Below are positions 22,757-31,379 of a DNA stretch of 64,000 nucleotides, piece after piece; the first letter of the stretch is position 1, and every line of letters starts with the position of its first letter. The stretch covers positions 99,492 through 163,491 of the forward strand of contig NW_003314336.1 in assembly GCF_000143415.4 (NCBI RefSeq), read 5' to 3'. Under the pieces are notes generated by a model. That model was not told the DNA's origin and ran no database searches. It worked only from the letters and a program-made list of their open reading frames with translations. Source of the stretch: Selaginella moellendorffii (Eukaryota > Streptophyta > Lycopodiopsida > Selaginellales > Selaginellaceae). The position numbers were made by a program, and so were the translations under genes.

Positions 22757-22771
22757 GTCGCAGAGCAAATG
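22757..22771 (+). other. 15-bp microexon of the cargo gene
   Basis: GTCGCAGAGCAAATG lies between introns 22700-22756 and 22772-22820. Each has GT-AG ends, and both joins are phase 1. It encodes RRAN plus split codons. Confidence 0.6.
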
Positions 22772-22975
22772 GTAAGTAGAGATTATTCAGTTGAATTAAG
22801 ATACAAACTCTAGCCTTTAGTGTCAAGGAAGGATAGTGCCAAGCAAGGGTCAAAACGTATGTCCAATCCTTCAGAATCAGCAGTGCGCCTAAGTGATATC
22901 GGTCCTAGTTCCTCAATAGCAGTTGATGGTAAATATAGTATAGTCGATTCAATGTGCTAATGAGTTTGTTTTTAG

Positions 22976-23440
22976 TAGCCAGTAGGGAGGATACCATCTC
23001 AATCGAAGGGAGATATTTGGACATGCATATGGATCCGCTAGTGGACTCTACTTGCCTGCAAGAGTCATCAGAGCTGGTGGAGGCTACTATCCATATCAAC
23101 GCCAAGCAAGCTGACCACGCTCCACTTGATGCTGCCCATACCACTGAGTCAATCTTGTCCACGTATCCAACTGACAGTGACCAGGCGCCATTGGACCCGC
23201 ATGAGGCCGCCCCAGCTGCCGAGCCGGTCGTATCCTCATTTCCAACGGACTCAACGTGTGCCCAATCGTCTGACTACGCGCCGTTGGAACCTCCCTACAC
23301 CGCCCCTGCTGCCTGTTCGGTCATGTCCACTTTGCCAACGGAGGCACCAGTTGAAATGGCATATGATCACACGCCATCGGAACCACCCCATGCCACTGTT
23401 GAGCCAGTTGTACCAGAGTCTACAGCTGAAATGGCATGCC
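22976..23440 (+). repeat. Coding Pro/Ala-rich tandem repeats containing palindromes
   Basis: Roughly four degenerate units of about 30-40 codons built on (D/E)xAPL(D/E)PP and PVV(S/P)xxPT(D/E)S. Two units contain a full palindrome in frame (23353-23378, EMAYDHTPSE; 23428-23453). The second has lost two bases and shifts the frame. Confidence 0.65.
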
Positions 23441-23608
23441 CACACGCCATCGGATGCGATTGACCCCACATTGCAGAGGAGAGTATTTCCGCCCTTCACA
23501 TTTCCTCGACCAAAACTCTCTCAACGACCATCAGGAGCACCATTCGCTAATATTGTAGATGGTAAAATTGACTTGTACAATTTTTTATGCTGATGCATTT
23601 CATTTCAG

Positions 23609-24222
23609 AGTCACGGCAAAGGTATTGTATCGTTTTTGATCTGAACGGTGTCCTTTTCTCCCATGAGCGTGGCTCGTCCTTGAATGTCACTGCACCCTCC
23701 AAAGCCTGCGGTCGCAAGTTGGTCAAAAGAGACAGATTCACATTAATCACACGGGAGAAATTGCGGGATCTAATAATGACCATGCGACACTTAAAACAGA
23801 GGGCTAGGTTCAATTTGCAATTGGGAGTTTGGACATCCATGATGCGCCACAATGCATTAACGTTGCTACAGATGATGCACGATCAAACGCGAGTAATATT
23901 ACCATTTGACTTTCTCCTAACGCAGGAGGATTGCTTGACTATGGTCCATGTGAGGGGTAGGAAGCCCATCTTCGTCAAGCCAGAGGCTGTAGTGATGAAC
24001 CGGACTGCTAGGTCAAGTGAAATCCTCATCATCGATGACTCGCCGATTAAAACTGCAGCGAACACGCACACATATGCAGTGCACCCCATCTCTTGCAGTA
24101 TGGAAACTAGGGAGAAGAAACCGTATGTTCTGGGGGACCTTGCAAAACGGCTTGGAGCGATGGTGATAGAGAACCGGCCAGTCCAGGAGGTGGCTGCAGA
24201 AATCAACCAAATGGCAGATTGA
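23609..24222 (+). other. FCP1/HAD phosphatase-like domain (last exon of cargo gene)
   Basis: About 200 codons: CIVFDLNGVLF is HAD motif I, where the usual second Asp is Asn, as in plant DLNG-type CTD small-phosphatase-like proteins. RFNLQLGVWTSMM matches the W(S/T) motif II region, KPEAVVM the Lys motif, and SEILIIDDSPIKTAAN the acidic motif of NIF/FCP1-type domains. If active it would act on phosphoproteins, but with Asn at that position catalysis is doubtful. It may be a captured host domain. Confidence 0.7.
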
Positions 24223-24889
24223 ACGGTATATCAGAAGCCATTTGATCGGACAGACACCAGTCATCATTTATGGCATGTATATTGTCTAGCCAAGCACTAT
24301 CCGCATCTCCATAATCTGCTCAACCGGATGGGTTCTTCGACCACTGAACATGAGTGTGGACGTATTAGAGAAGCGATGGCATTACTATTGGGTTTAAATC
24401 TTGATAGTGTGGAGAGTGATGAAATTCCAAGATTATTGTATAGGCGTTGGAGGCAAAAAATAACAGTCTGAGATGGCATGTATTTATTTAAAAATGTAAC
24501 TTATTATGGCATGGGGTTCCATGCCATTGTATTAATATTAAAAGACAATTTTTTGAGAGGATTTGCATTATACTAGAAGTGTTACAGCATGTTATTGGAA
24601 GTCTACGAAGTTGTTTTATTAATAAGGGGAAAGTAAAGATTGAATGGGGACTTGGGCTCCACCTAGACTCAGAGCAACTGAGCCAATATTAAAAGGATGG
24701 AAAGAAATTGGACGACGATGACAAGGAGAAGAGAGAGGTGAAGCAATGGCAGGGGGAGGAGAAGTGATTGAGTAAACATTTCCTTGTTTAAAACAAAATG
24801 GCATGTGCCTCAATGCAGTTGAATTTTGTTATATTTATATACTATATAAAGGTTTGGAAACCTTATTTTACAAGTGGGATAATGACAAT
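24223..24889. other. 3' flank of the cargo gene
   Basis: A short coding-like stretch continues to about 24470 (reading HNLLNRMGSSTTEHE-like sequence) and could be a second small exon or a relic. Palindromes at 24504 and 24796 follow, then AT-rich DNA to the inverted end. No complete gene is seen. Confidence 0.45.
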
Positions 24890-24913
24890 TCCCACTTTAA
24901 CGAAATAGAGCTT
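24890..24913 (-). repeat. Right terminal inverted repeat
   Basis: Exact reverse complement of 12486-24-bp end at 12486-12509, followed directly by the TSD AATG at 24914-24917. Confidence 0.95.
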
Positions 24914-24917
24914 AATG

Positions 24918-25620
24918 GCAGGAAGTCCAAATTGACGAATAATGTACTCGTAAACAAACTTTGCTATAGACTGTTGATCTGCCTATCGTAGAGGGGTGGC
25001 CTCAGCCCATTTCATGAAATAGTCTGTGGCCATGATGATGTATTGCTATCCTTTTGAGCTCGGTGGGTTGATCAGGGATGAAGTCAAATCCCCACTAGAA
25101 AAAGGGACCTGGAGAAGTGATGAGCTGGAAAGGAAGACGTGGAACATGGCTCTGAGGGTTGAACCATTGGCACTACTCACACGCCTTTGCATAAGCCAAG
25201 CTGTCCTAGTGAATCCGAGGCCAAAAGTAGCCATGGTGCAAGAGGAGCTGTGCTGTGACCCGTCCCGAGAAATGCCCCACACAAGAGTGGAAAGCACGAA
25301 AGAGCTCAGGGACCTCATGTTCCCCCACACACCGCAACAAAACTTCCTAAGAAGTCCTCCTGTAAAGGTGTCCGTCGAGAAAGCAAAACCCCCATGCTCG
25401 GATCTCCAATGCCTTTTGTTGCACTGGTGAGGAATCTGCTGGCAACTGACCTGAATCTAGGTAAACTACAATGTCCTGTAACACTACTATACCACAAGAA
25501 AGTAGCTTCAGCAACCAGGAACCCGCTCGGATACATCACACGCTTTTGCTGCATGTGAAAAGTTTCTTGGACAACTTGGATGGTCACAATCCAAGATAAA
25601 GTACGAGGACTGTGAACCGG
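24918..25620 (-). pseudogene. Gypsy B integrase, N-terminal half
   Basis: On the minus strand the zinc finger region reads GHFSG ... HGYFWP ... YAKAC with a stop before CQ. It is followed by the core start IMATDYFMKWAEATPL (first catalytic Asp) and FVYEYIIRQFGLPAI, which is where the TIR transposon has inserted. Several stops and frameshifts occur. Confidence 0.8.
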
Positions 25621-26382
25621 TCACTGTAAAAGAAAGGTCAGCACAGTAAAACAGACATGGAAATGGATATAAGCTCCAGTGAGAACATGACGAAATCGCT
25701 CCAAGGTGTAAACAACAGCCACTACTTTTTCCACATCCACGTATTTCTTCTCAGTCTCCTTGAAAGAATGTGGGCATAGTATGTTGCATGTGGTGGCTTT
25801 CCAGGCTGTGAACATTGGCAAAGGCATACCAAAAGTCTCTATACCTGTTGTGATGTAAATGTCGAAAGAAAGTTGTCATTCTGGTGGATGGAGTATCGGG
25901 GCCGTGTGGAGTGACTGCTTCAATGATTCAAAGGCTTGTTGCTGGGACTCACCCCAAAGAAATGGAACATTGTGTTGTAGTAGAGCTATCAGAGGCCATG
26001 AACGTGCAACATAGTTGTGGAGGAAACAGCGAAAGAAACCCGTTTGCCCAAGGAAGCTGTGAAGCTGCTTCATGTTGGTTGGTGGGTTCCAATTCAGAAT
26101 CTCTTGAGCCTTGGCTACCTAGGGCTTGATCTTATCCTGCAATACATCAAAGCCTAGCAACTAGCCTTCAGTCACCCCAAATTTACACTTTACCGGGTTT
26201 AATGAAAACCTGTGTTGTTGGCAACAAGTGAAGATCTGCTCCAAGTGCACAAGGTGATCCTTAAAGGAGTTAGAGGTCATGCATAGATCATCCATATACA
26301 CCCTCAAGATGCCTCCAATCAAGTTATGAAAGGCGTGGGTCATAAAGTGCTGAAAAGTAGCTCCGGTGTTACACAAGCCAAC
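25621..26382 (-). pseudogene. Gypsy B RNase H and reverse transcriptase C-terminal part
   Basis: The minus strand shows the YMDDL-type catalytic box (VYMDDLCMTSNSF, both Asp kept), KCKFGVTEG, and LHSFLGQTGFFRCF of the connection. An RNase H relic with KYVDVEKVVAVVYTLERFRH follows. TRIM-2 separates it from the rest of the reverse transcriptase. Confidence 0.8.
26378..26382 (+). repeat. TSD of TRIM-2 (CCAAC), left copy
   Basis: CCAAC is repeated at 26934-26938 directly after the second LTR. Confidence 0.95.
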
Positions 26383-26933
26383 TGTAAGCAACCAAAGGGA
26401 ACGACTCGAGAGACAATCCATGGGGTTCAAATATAGAGGGAAAGGGCCCATGAACAACAGTGCACCCACTTTTCCAATCTGTTAAGGGTCTTGGGATAGT
26501 TGGAGTTAAGCGTCCTTAGGTTTAAATAGTACTGGGTTGGGTGACCTCCCGGGAAGTCAAAACTCAGGAGTTTACATTTGGTATCAGAGGGGTCTCAAGT
26601 CTGACTCTGTTGGTTGGCTAAGGGAATCACACCACATGTTAATTGACATCTAGCTGGTCCAGTTTGCTCCCACTAAAGAGAGTTGCGGCTCTCATCTTCC
26701 GTTCACGAGGGCATGAACTTGTAGGGAAGCGTGGTGGATTGTAAGCAACCAAAGGGAATGACTCGAGAGACGATCCATGGGGTTCAAATATAGAGGGAAA
26801 GGGCCCATGAACAAAAGTGCACCCCCTTTTCCAATCGGTTAAGGGTCTTGGGATAGTTGGAGTTAAGCGTCTTTGGGTTTGAATAGTACTGGGCTGGGTG
26901 ACATCCTGGGAAGTCCAAACTCAGGAGTTTACA
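26383..26933 (+). mobile_element. TRIM-2: miniature LTR retrotransposon
   Basis: 551 bp with 194-bp LTRs at 26383-26576 and 26740-26933, primer site TGGTATCAGAG at about 26579, and the same purine-rich tract as TRIM-1. The LTRs differ at roughly ten positions, so it is older than TRIM-1. It interrupts the Gypsy B reverse transcriptase just before the GLCNTGATFQ motif. Confidence 0.95.
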
Positions 26934-26938
26934 CCAAC

Positions 26939-27430
26939 CTGGAGGACATTGAAAGCAAAGACGCCCCAAGGTGTTCGGAAGGCCGTAAAATCTCGATGAT
27001 CGGGATGAGTGAAGATCTTGTTGTACCCTAAAAAGCGATCCATGAAAGAGTAGTAATGGTGCCCAGCCATCTCATCCACAATCGCATCGATAAATGGATT
27101 TGGAAAGTGATCTTTTGTAGTTGCCTTGTTCAAGTCTCAAAAGTCAATGCAAAGGCGGAGTTTTCCATTTGCCTTGTGTGCAAGGATGAGATTGGCCACG
27201 CACTTTGAGCTCTCCAAAGGGTAAATAAAGCTGGCTGCTAGAAGTCGCTCGATCTCCCACTTCATCTCTGAGTGAGCTGCCGAGCTGAAATGCCGCATCT
27301 TTTGATGGAATGGTTTGGCTAACTCTAAAAGCACAATACTGTGCATGATTGTGTCCATGGGAACTCCTAAAAGCTGGCTGTAGTCCCAAGCAAACACATC
27401 CTTGAAACAGTGAAGGAGATCCAAGAGCTT
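26939..27430 (-). pseudogene. Gypsy B reverse transcriptase, N-terminal part
   Basis: Reads (minus strand) HSEMKWEIERLLAASFIYPLESSK, KANGKLRLCIDF, NPFIDAIVDEMAGHHYYSFMDRFLGYNKI, and FTAFRTPWGVFAFNVLQVGL. The first catalytic Asp (FMDRF) is present. A stop and frame changes disrupt it. Confidence 0.82.
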
Positions 27431-28112
27431 TGCTGCATTTGTTGAAGCAAGCGATGTGGCGATGCTAAAATTTCAGTGTAATACACTTGGATCTGTACCG
27501 GGGGCTCCACAGTAGAAAATTCTGAACTCAAAGAGCCATAACTTGCATGCAACATGTCCGATTGGCTTGATTCTTTCTGCCAGTTGTGTGTCTAGACGTC
27601 ATCTTCCATTTCCAAGAAACGGCATGACAAAATATGCTCAGAGTTGTCAGCTACCATGATTTTTGTAGGAAGATGCTTGCTGTGTGACACCTTAGATAGT
27701 TGCTAAGGAGGATTGAGTTCGGCTGTGTCTTGTGAAAGATGGGCCTGGTCTGGAGTGACTGTGTCATTAAGTTCCATAAGAGAGAGTTGGTCCCATGCAA
27801 GAAACGAATCAAGGAACCCTTCCTCTATCAAGAAACACTCCAAAAAGCTGGATATAGGAGCTTGTACCCTATAAGCCCTGCCACCAAATAAAAAGGGTGT
27901 GACTAGGGCTCGGCCTTACTCTCAAATAAAGAGAGTGAAGTTGAGAGATGTCTCGAGCTATCTAACTTATCTCCAACCATGTCAATTGCAAATCATGAGA
28001 AAGCATCCGTCATATAGATGGCCGACTTCACCGCTAACTCAGGAAAAACCTCTATGAGCTTAAGAGGGAAGTGTGGTGTGGAGGCCATCTTAGTCTGAGC
28101 CTACTGGGCTTG

Positions 28113-29950
28113 CTAAGAAAGAGCTCTGCCATGGTTGTTGAAAAAGGTAGCGCTATGGGTTCCATCACTAATTTCCATCTTGCCTTGTGCACTGTCAATG
28201 GTGGAATGGGCCATGGCTTGCCATGAGAGGCCAAGGATGATAGAGTCCTTCAAAGAGGATGTTCCAAGACATTGGTAGTCAACCACAAGGACATCTACCT
28301 CAGAAATAACACCCTGCACTGAGACCTTGACACCACAGCAAATACCTGCTGGAGGAATAGTGTGGTTGGCGAAGGTTTTGAGCACAATGGAGGAGCTCTC
28401 AGTGATTTGTAGCTGTGCTGAAAGGGTAGCTTCAAGAAGGATAATGTTGCTTCTAGAACTGGAGTCAACCAAAACATCTATCTCACAAGAGGAAGTACAA
28501 ATCTGCACCGGGATGAAGAATGGACTAGAATCTCCACCATATCTCGTCATGTCAACATTATGCACCTCTTGAGGAGTCCTCTTGAGAGTGCTCTCTGGTG
28601 TTCCTGACCGTACAAACTCCTCTAAACGCTGGCCGAATCCCGGGACAAGGCACAACATGTCTTAGAGCGAAAAGGTGACAGGAGTGTCAACCAGCTGTTG
28701 AAGAACCAGCTTCGGAATAAGAATAGTTGTTGGTGAGATCTCAAGAGGAGAAGAGAGTAGTGACTTGAAGGGGAGCTTACAAGCCACCCTTTGTGTCACT
28801 AGATCTGGTGCCAATAGAGATTCACTCTCAATTGACACTAGGGGATCTATGGCAGGATGAGTGCCTGCCTTCTTCTTCACTTGGGCTCGAGTGGCTGCGG
28901 TTTGCTGCTGTTGCCTATAGAGTTCCTTGGCTACAAAAATTGTGTTGATTGATGAGGTAGGTGCCTTGCCTTTGCTTGACAAAGGGGCTGCCTCAATTGC
29001 TTGTCGCTCCAACTGCTCTTGATATGTCTCTAGACTCCGAGACAATGTGGAATTATCAGCACGGGGATGTTGTTGGACACGTTGAGAAGATGGAGGCCAA
29101 AGCTCTAGGTGAAGCTTGAAGTAGCACTGCGTGTTATGTGTGTTCGTCTCGCAGTGAGTGCACCAACAGGACTTAAATTTGCATTCCCGAGCTATAGCCC
29201 TCTTTCCTAGACTCCACCAGCTCCTAGAGTAGTTTGTCATGGTGTGATTGTTGCTGAAAAATGATCTCCTTCAGCTACTGCATCTCGTTGACAAAGTTCT
29301 CAATAGCTAGGGGTGTATGCTCAATAATGACGAGCTTTGTTGTGGACAAGTGAACAGCTGCACAAGGTGACTCTGACGGGGTGATGGCTTGGTCAAAATC
29401 AACTCTAGCAATCCCTAGGTCGACAAGAAGCTCTCTTTCTAGCTTTGTGGCAAACAAAAATGCCTCACGGCAAGACCTGAATGCCTTCTTAAGTTTTCGC
29501 TCCAGGTTCCCACACAGACCTGCTGCGAATGCCGTGATCCACTGTTGCTCATCTTGGACCACTCTGCAATCCCAACACTGCTTCCAATATGCTTGAAACT
29601 GAGTGATATAGTCAGGAACAGACTTGTGAGCACTCTACCTGAATGAAAAGAGGTCGATAAGTAGCCAATTTGTGGGGTTTTCTTCAATGAAATGTTCTCT
29701 GAAAGAGGCGAGTAGTGTCTGGAAGTTTGTCTGGTCCTCTAGGAGGAGAAAATCTGCCCCAAGTTGCTACTTTGCCTTCGAGAGAATGCAAGAAGTCGCA
29801 GCATATATGATTATCATCGACGATCATGTTTGTGGTGCAGTAGTAATCAAAGCGATTGATATGCGATGTTGGAGAGACTGTTCCAACGGCAGAGAAGGTT
29901 GGCAGATCACTCCCCTTCTACAGATTATGGACCTAAGGTCGAACTAAAGG
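28113..29950 (-). pseudogene. Gypsy B gag and protease relic
   Basis: Three minus-strand pieces. The gag part (29562-29275) has ITAFAAGLCGNLERKLKKAF. A zinc-knuckle region (29240-28662) has CWCTHCETNTHNTQCYFKLH. The protease (28658-28113) has VDVLVDSSSRSNII, where the catalytic D-S/T-G Gly is Ser, followed by IILGLSWQA. Enzyme activity would be lost. Confidence 0.75.
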
Positions 29951-30139
29951 TGGTTGCACCATAGCTCCTAGATCAAAGTCACTAGAACCTACTAAGGATG
30001 AAGAGGACTTGGCCTGAGAAGGTGTAGTGTCGTACTTAAGCTGCCTTTGGATGTTAGAAATTTTACTTTGTACTGTAGGGCCTTGAAATATGGTAAAAGG
30101 GTGCCAATTTGTTGCACGTCTAGTTTGGATCAGCATCAA

Positions 30140-31189
30140 ATACCCTGAATACCCGTAGAGTAAGCGTTGACCTCTTGGAGTAGCCGGTAATCGGTAACCA
30201 GTGACTAGTAACCAGTAACTAGGGAAATACCCTAAATACCCATAGAGTAGCCGCCAACCTCTTGCAATAGCCGGTAATTGGTAACCAGTAACTAGTAACT
30301 AGAAACTAGGGACGTATAACTTGTAATTGGTAACCCCCTCTCTTGCTCCTACTCCTGCACCTACTTCAGCACCAACTCCTGTTCCTGTTCCTACACCAAC
30401 TCCTATTGCTTTTCCTATTCCTCTGCCTACTCCTGCTCCTGAAGATTGCTTCGTTCCCAAGGAACTCCCAACAAAGTTTAGCCCGAAAGAGAAAAATGAG
30501 TCCTCTAGTCTCGATCCTTCCCTATTTTGACTGTTGGTGAGCTCTTTGGAAAGGGCTCAGCCCTATCAACCCTCTGTTGCAAGAATTTGTGAAGAAGCTA
30601 CTTCAATATTCCCAGAAATCCAAGAAGAGGTAGCCCAGAAAACCAATATTGTGGAAAAACATGTGCATGTCATTTATGTAGATGGATACAAAGGGGTTGT
30701 TGCTATCTTCGGAAAGCCTAGGACCAAGAGCACCTCTACAAACAAAAGGCATCCAAAACAAAGCCCGGAGGAGCATAAATTTCTACTACAAAGATGACCC
30801 AATTTAGCCGGAGAGGAAAATCCTTTTGCATGTTGTCAATTTGGCAAAATCTAGGGCCAAGAATCACCACTACTCATAGATCTAGGCCAGATTTACAAGC
30901 CCAAATGTGCTACTTTGAGAAATTGGGCCAAAAATCTAGGCGAGAAAGTGAAAACCCCAAAATGTTCCTCCAACCAAGCCAATAAACATTGTATCTCTTC
31001 AAATACTACATGGCTTCATGAGCGCCATACCTTGCTGGAAAGAGGAGATCCAAACCTATCCAACACACCTAAGATCAAACAAAACCACCACCAGACAAAC
31101 AAGAAATTCCTTCCCAAAGTCTGTAGCCAAAAGAAAAAGAGAGAAATGGCGCCTCTAAAAGTGTTGCATGTCACGCCGGGTTCACCATT
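30140..31189. other. Unexplained segment between gag and 5' LTR of Gypsy B
   Basis: 30140-30335 contains short tandem blocks of GGTAACCAGTAACTAG type and two longer direct repeats starting ATACCC. 30330-30530 is a CCTACTCCTGCTCCT-like tract that reads as (A/V)PTP repeats on the plus strand. It is followed by plus-strand coding-like sequence to about 31000 that I do not recognise. This is opposite to the element's own sense and could be captured or inserted DNA. Confidence 0.45.
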
Positions 31190-31374
31190 TGATGGGGGAA
31201 GGAGGGGTGCCTCCCCTAATGCTCGCTCAAAAATAAGAAATGCCTCAATGCTCTCTACAAAATGCCTCCCTTTGCCCTTGTGGGGCAAGGGTTTTATACA
31301 AGGAAGATGGGGAATATTCCAAGGACAGAATATTCCCTCTCTCTCTCTCACTCTCTCGGTGGCCACACCCTAAT
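31190..31374 (-). repeat. Gypsy B 5' LTR
   Basis: 185 bp starting TGATGGGGGAAGGAGGGG on the plus strand. TSD AGAAC follows at 31375-31379. A TGG-starting primer-site-like sequence (TGGTGAACCCGGCGTG on the minus strand) is adjacent; I cannot assign the tRNA. Confidence 0.75.
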
Positions 31375-31379
31375 AGAAC

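Larger units (their letters stand above)
19312..24222 (+). pseudogene. Eleven-exon cargo gene: ParB-like segment plus FCP1/HAD phosphatase-like domain
   Basis: Exons: 19312-19314 (ATG only), 19554-20732, 20787-21660, 21711-21797, 21836-21925, 21975-22118, 22166-22699, 22757-22771, 22821-22928, 22976-23561, 23609-24222. All joins keep frame, giving about 1,410 codons from MARNCVLLPAIV. Features in order: lysine-rich linker (about 20000-20190), ParB-like segment (20224-20560; fyavFGxHSSLAMQEI), helical part, a motif resembling a Rossmann methyltransferase motif I (VVEYNCGG and AALLKGVPCVAV, about 21510-21580), basic and acidic tracts, Pro/Ala-rich repeats, and a HAD domain (DLNGVL; ILIIDDSPIKT). 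Defects: TAG 20457-20459 at the G-x-H position, TGA 21540-21542, TAG 21998-22000 and a frameshift near 23440. The function is unknown. Confidence 0.75.
12711..24818. repeat. Dispersed palindrome array (core GGCATGAGGCCTCATGCC)
   Basis: An imperfect dyad of 22-24 bp, ATGGC(A/G)TG, about six bases usually containing GGCC, then CA(T/C)GCCAT. Copies at 12711-12734, 13030-13050, 13116-13139, 13527-13549, 13715-13739, 13876-13899, 14022-14044, 17381-17405, 17448-17472, 17547-17571, 18160-18185, 18238-18256, 19337-19362, 19415-19440, 19475-19500, 20751-20776, 21801-21825, 21941-21967, 22133-22158, 23353-23378, 23428-23453, 24504-24529 and 24796-24818. The copy at 17448 has a perfect 18-bp core. None was noticed outside the TIR transposon. 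Copies lie in intergenic DNA, introns and one exon. Confidence 0.9.
12486..24913. mobile_element. 12.4-kb TIR DNA transposon with palindrome array and two genes
   Basis: The element is 12,428 bp with 24-bp perfect inverted ends, a 4-bp TSD (AATG), and insertion in the Gypsy B integrase. It carries a minus-strand transposase-like gene (about 13.1-17.3 kb), a plus-strand multi-exon gene (19312-24222) and more than twenty short palindromes between 12711 and 24818. A TRIM is nested at 16641-17233. A 4-bp TSD fits superfamilies such as Sola or Ginger; the ends are not CACTA. I do not recognise a named family. Both genes have premature stops, so this copy is inactive. Confidence 0.9.
11907..31374 (-). 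mobile_element. Gypsy B: decayed LTR retrotransposon holding nested insertions
   Basis: A minus-strand Gypsy element spans 19,468 bp, of which about 6.5 kb is its own. The rest is the TIR transposon (12486-24913 plus its TSD) and TRIM-2 (26383-26933 plus its TSD). The 5' LTR is 31190-31374. The 3' LTR is reduced to about 45 bp at 11907-11951. Order from right to left: gag with zinc knuckle, protease, reverse transcriptase, RNase H and integrase. Many stops and frameshifts make it an old insertion relative to Gypsy A. Confidence 0.85.

Noticed and set aside
13876-24529. Palindrome array as a CRISPR array
   Set aside because: Spacing is irregular (tens to thousands of bases), the units are diverged palindromes, and the genome is eukaryotic.
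12486-24913. The unit as an LTR retroelement or Helitron
   Set aside because: It has perfect inverted ends and a 4-bp duplication, no reverse transcriptase of its own, and no TC...CTRR ends or Rep/helicase motifs.
31190-31374. Plus-strand frame through the Gypsy B LTR as a gene
   Set aside because: The region is defined as an LTR by its match to 11907-11951 and by the AGAAC duplication.
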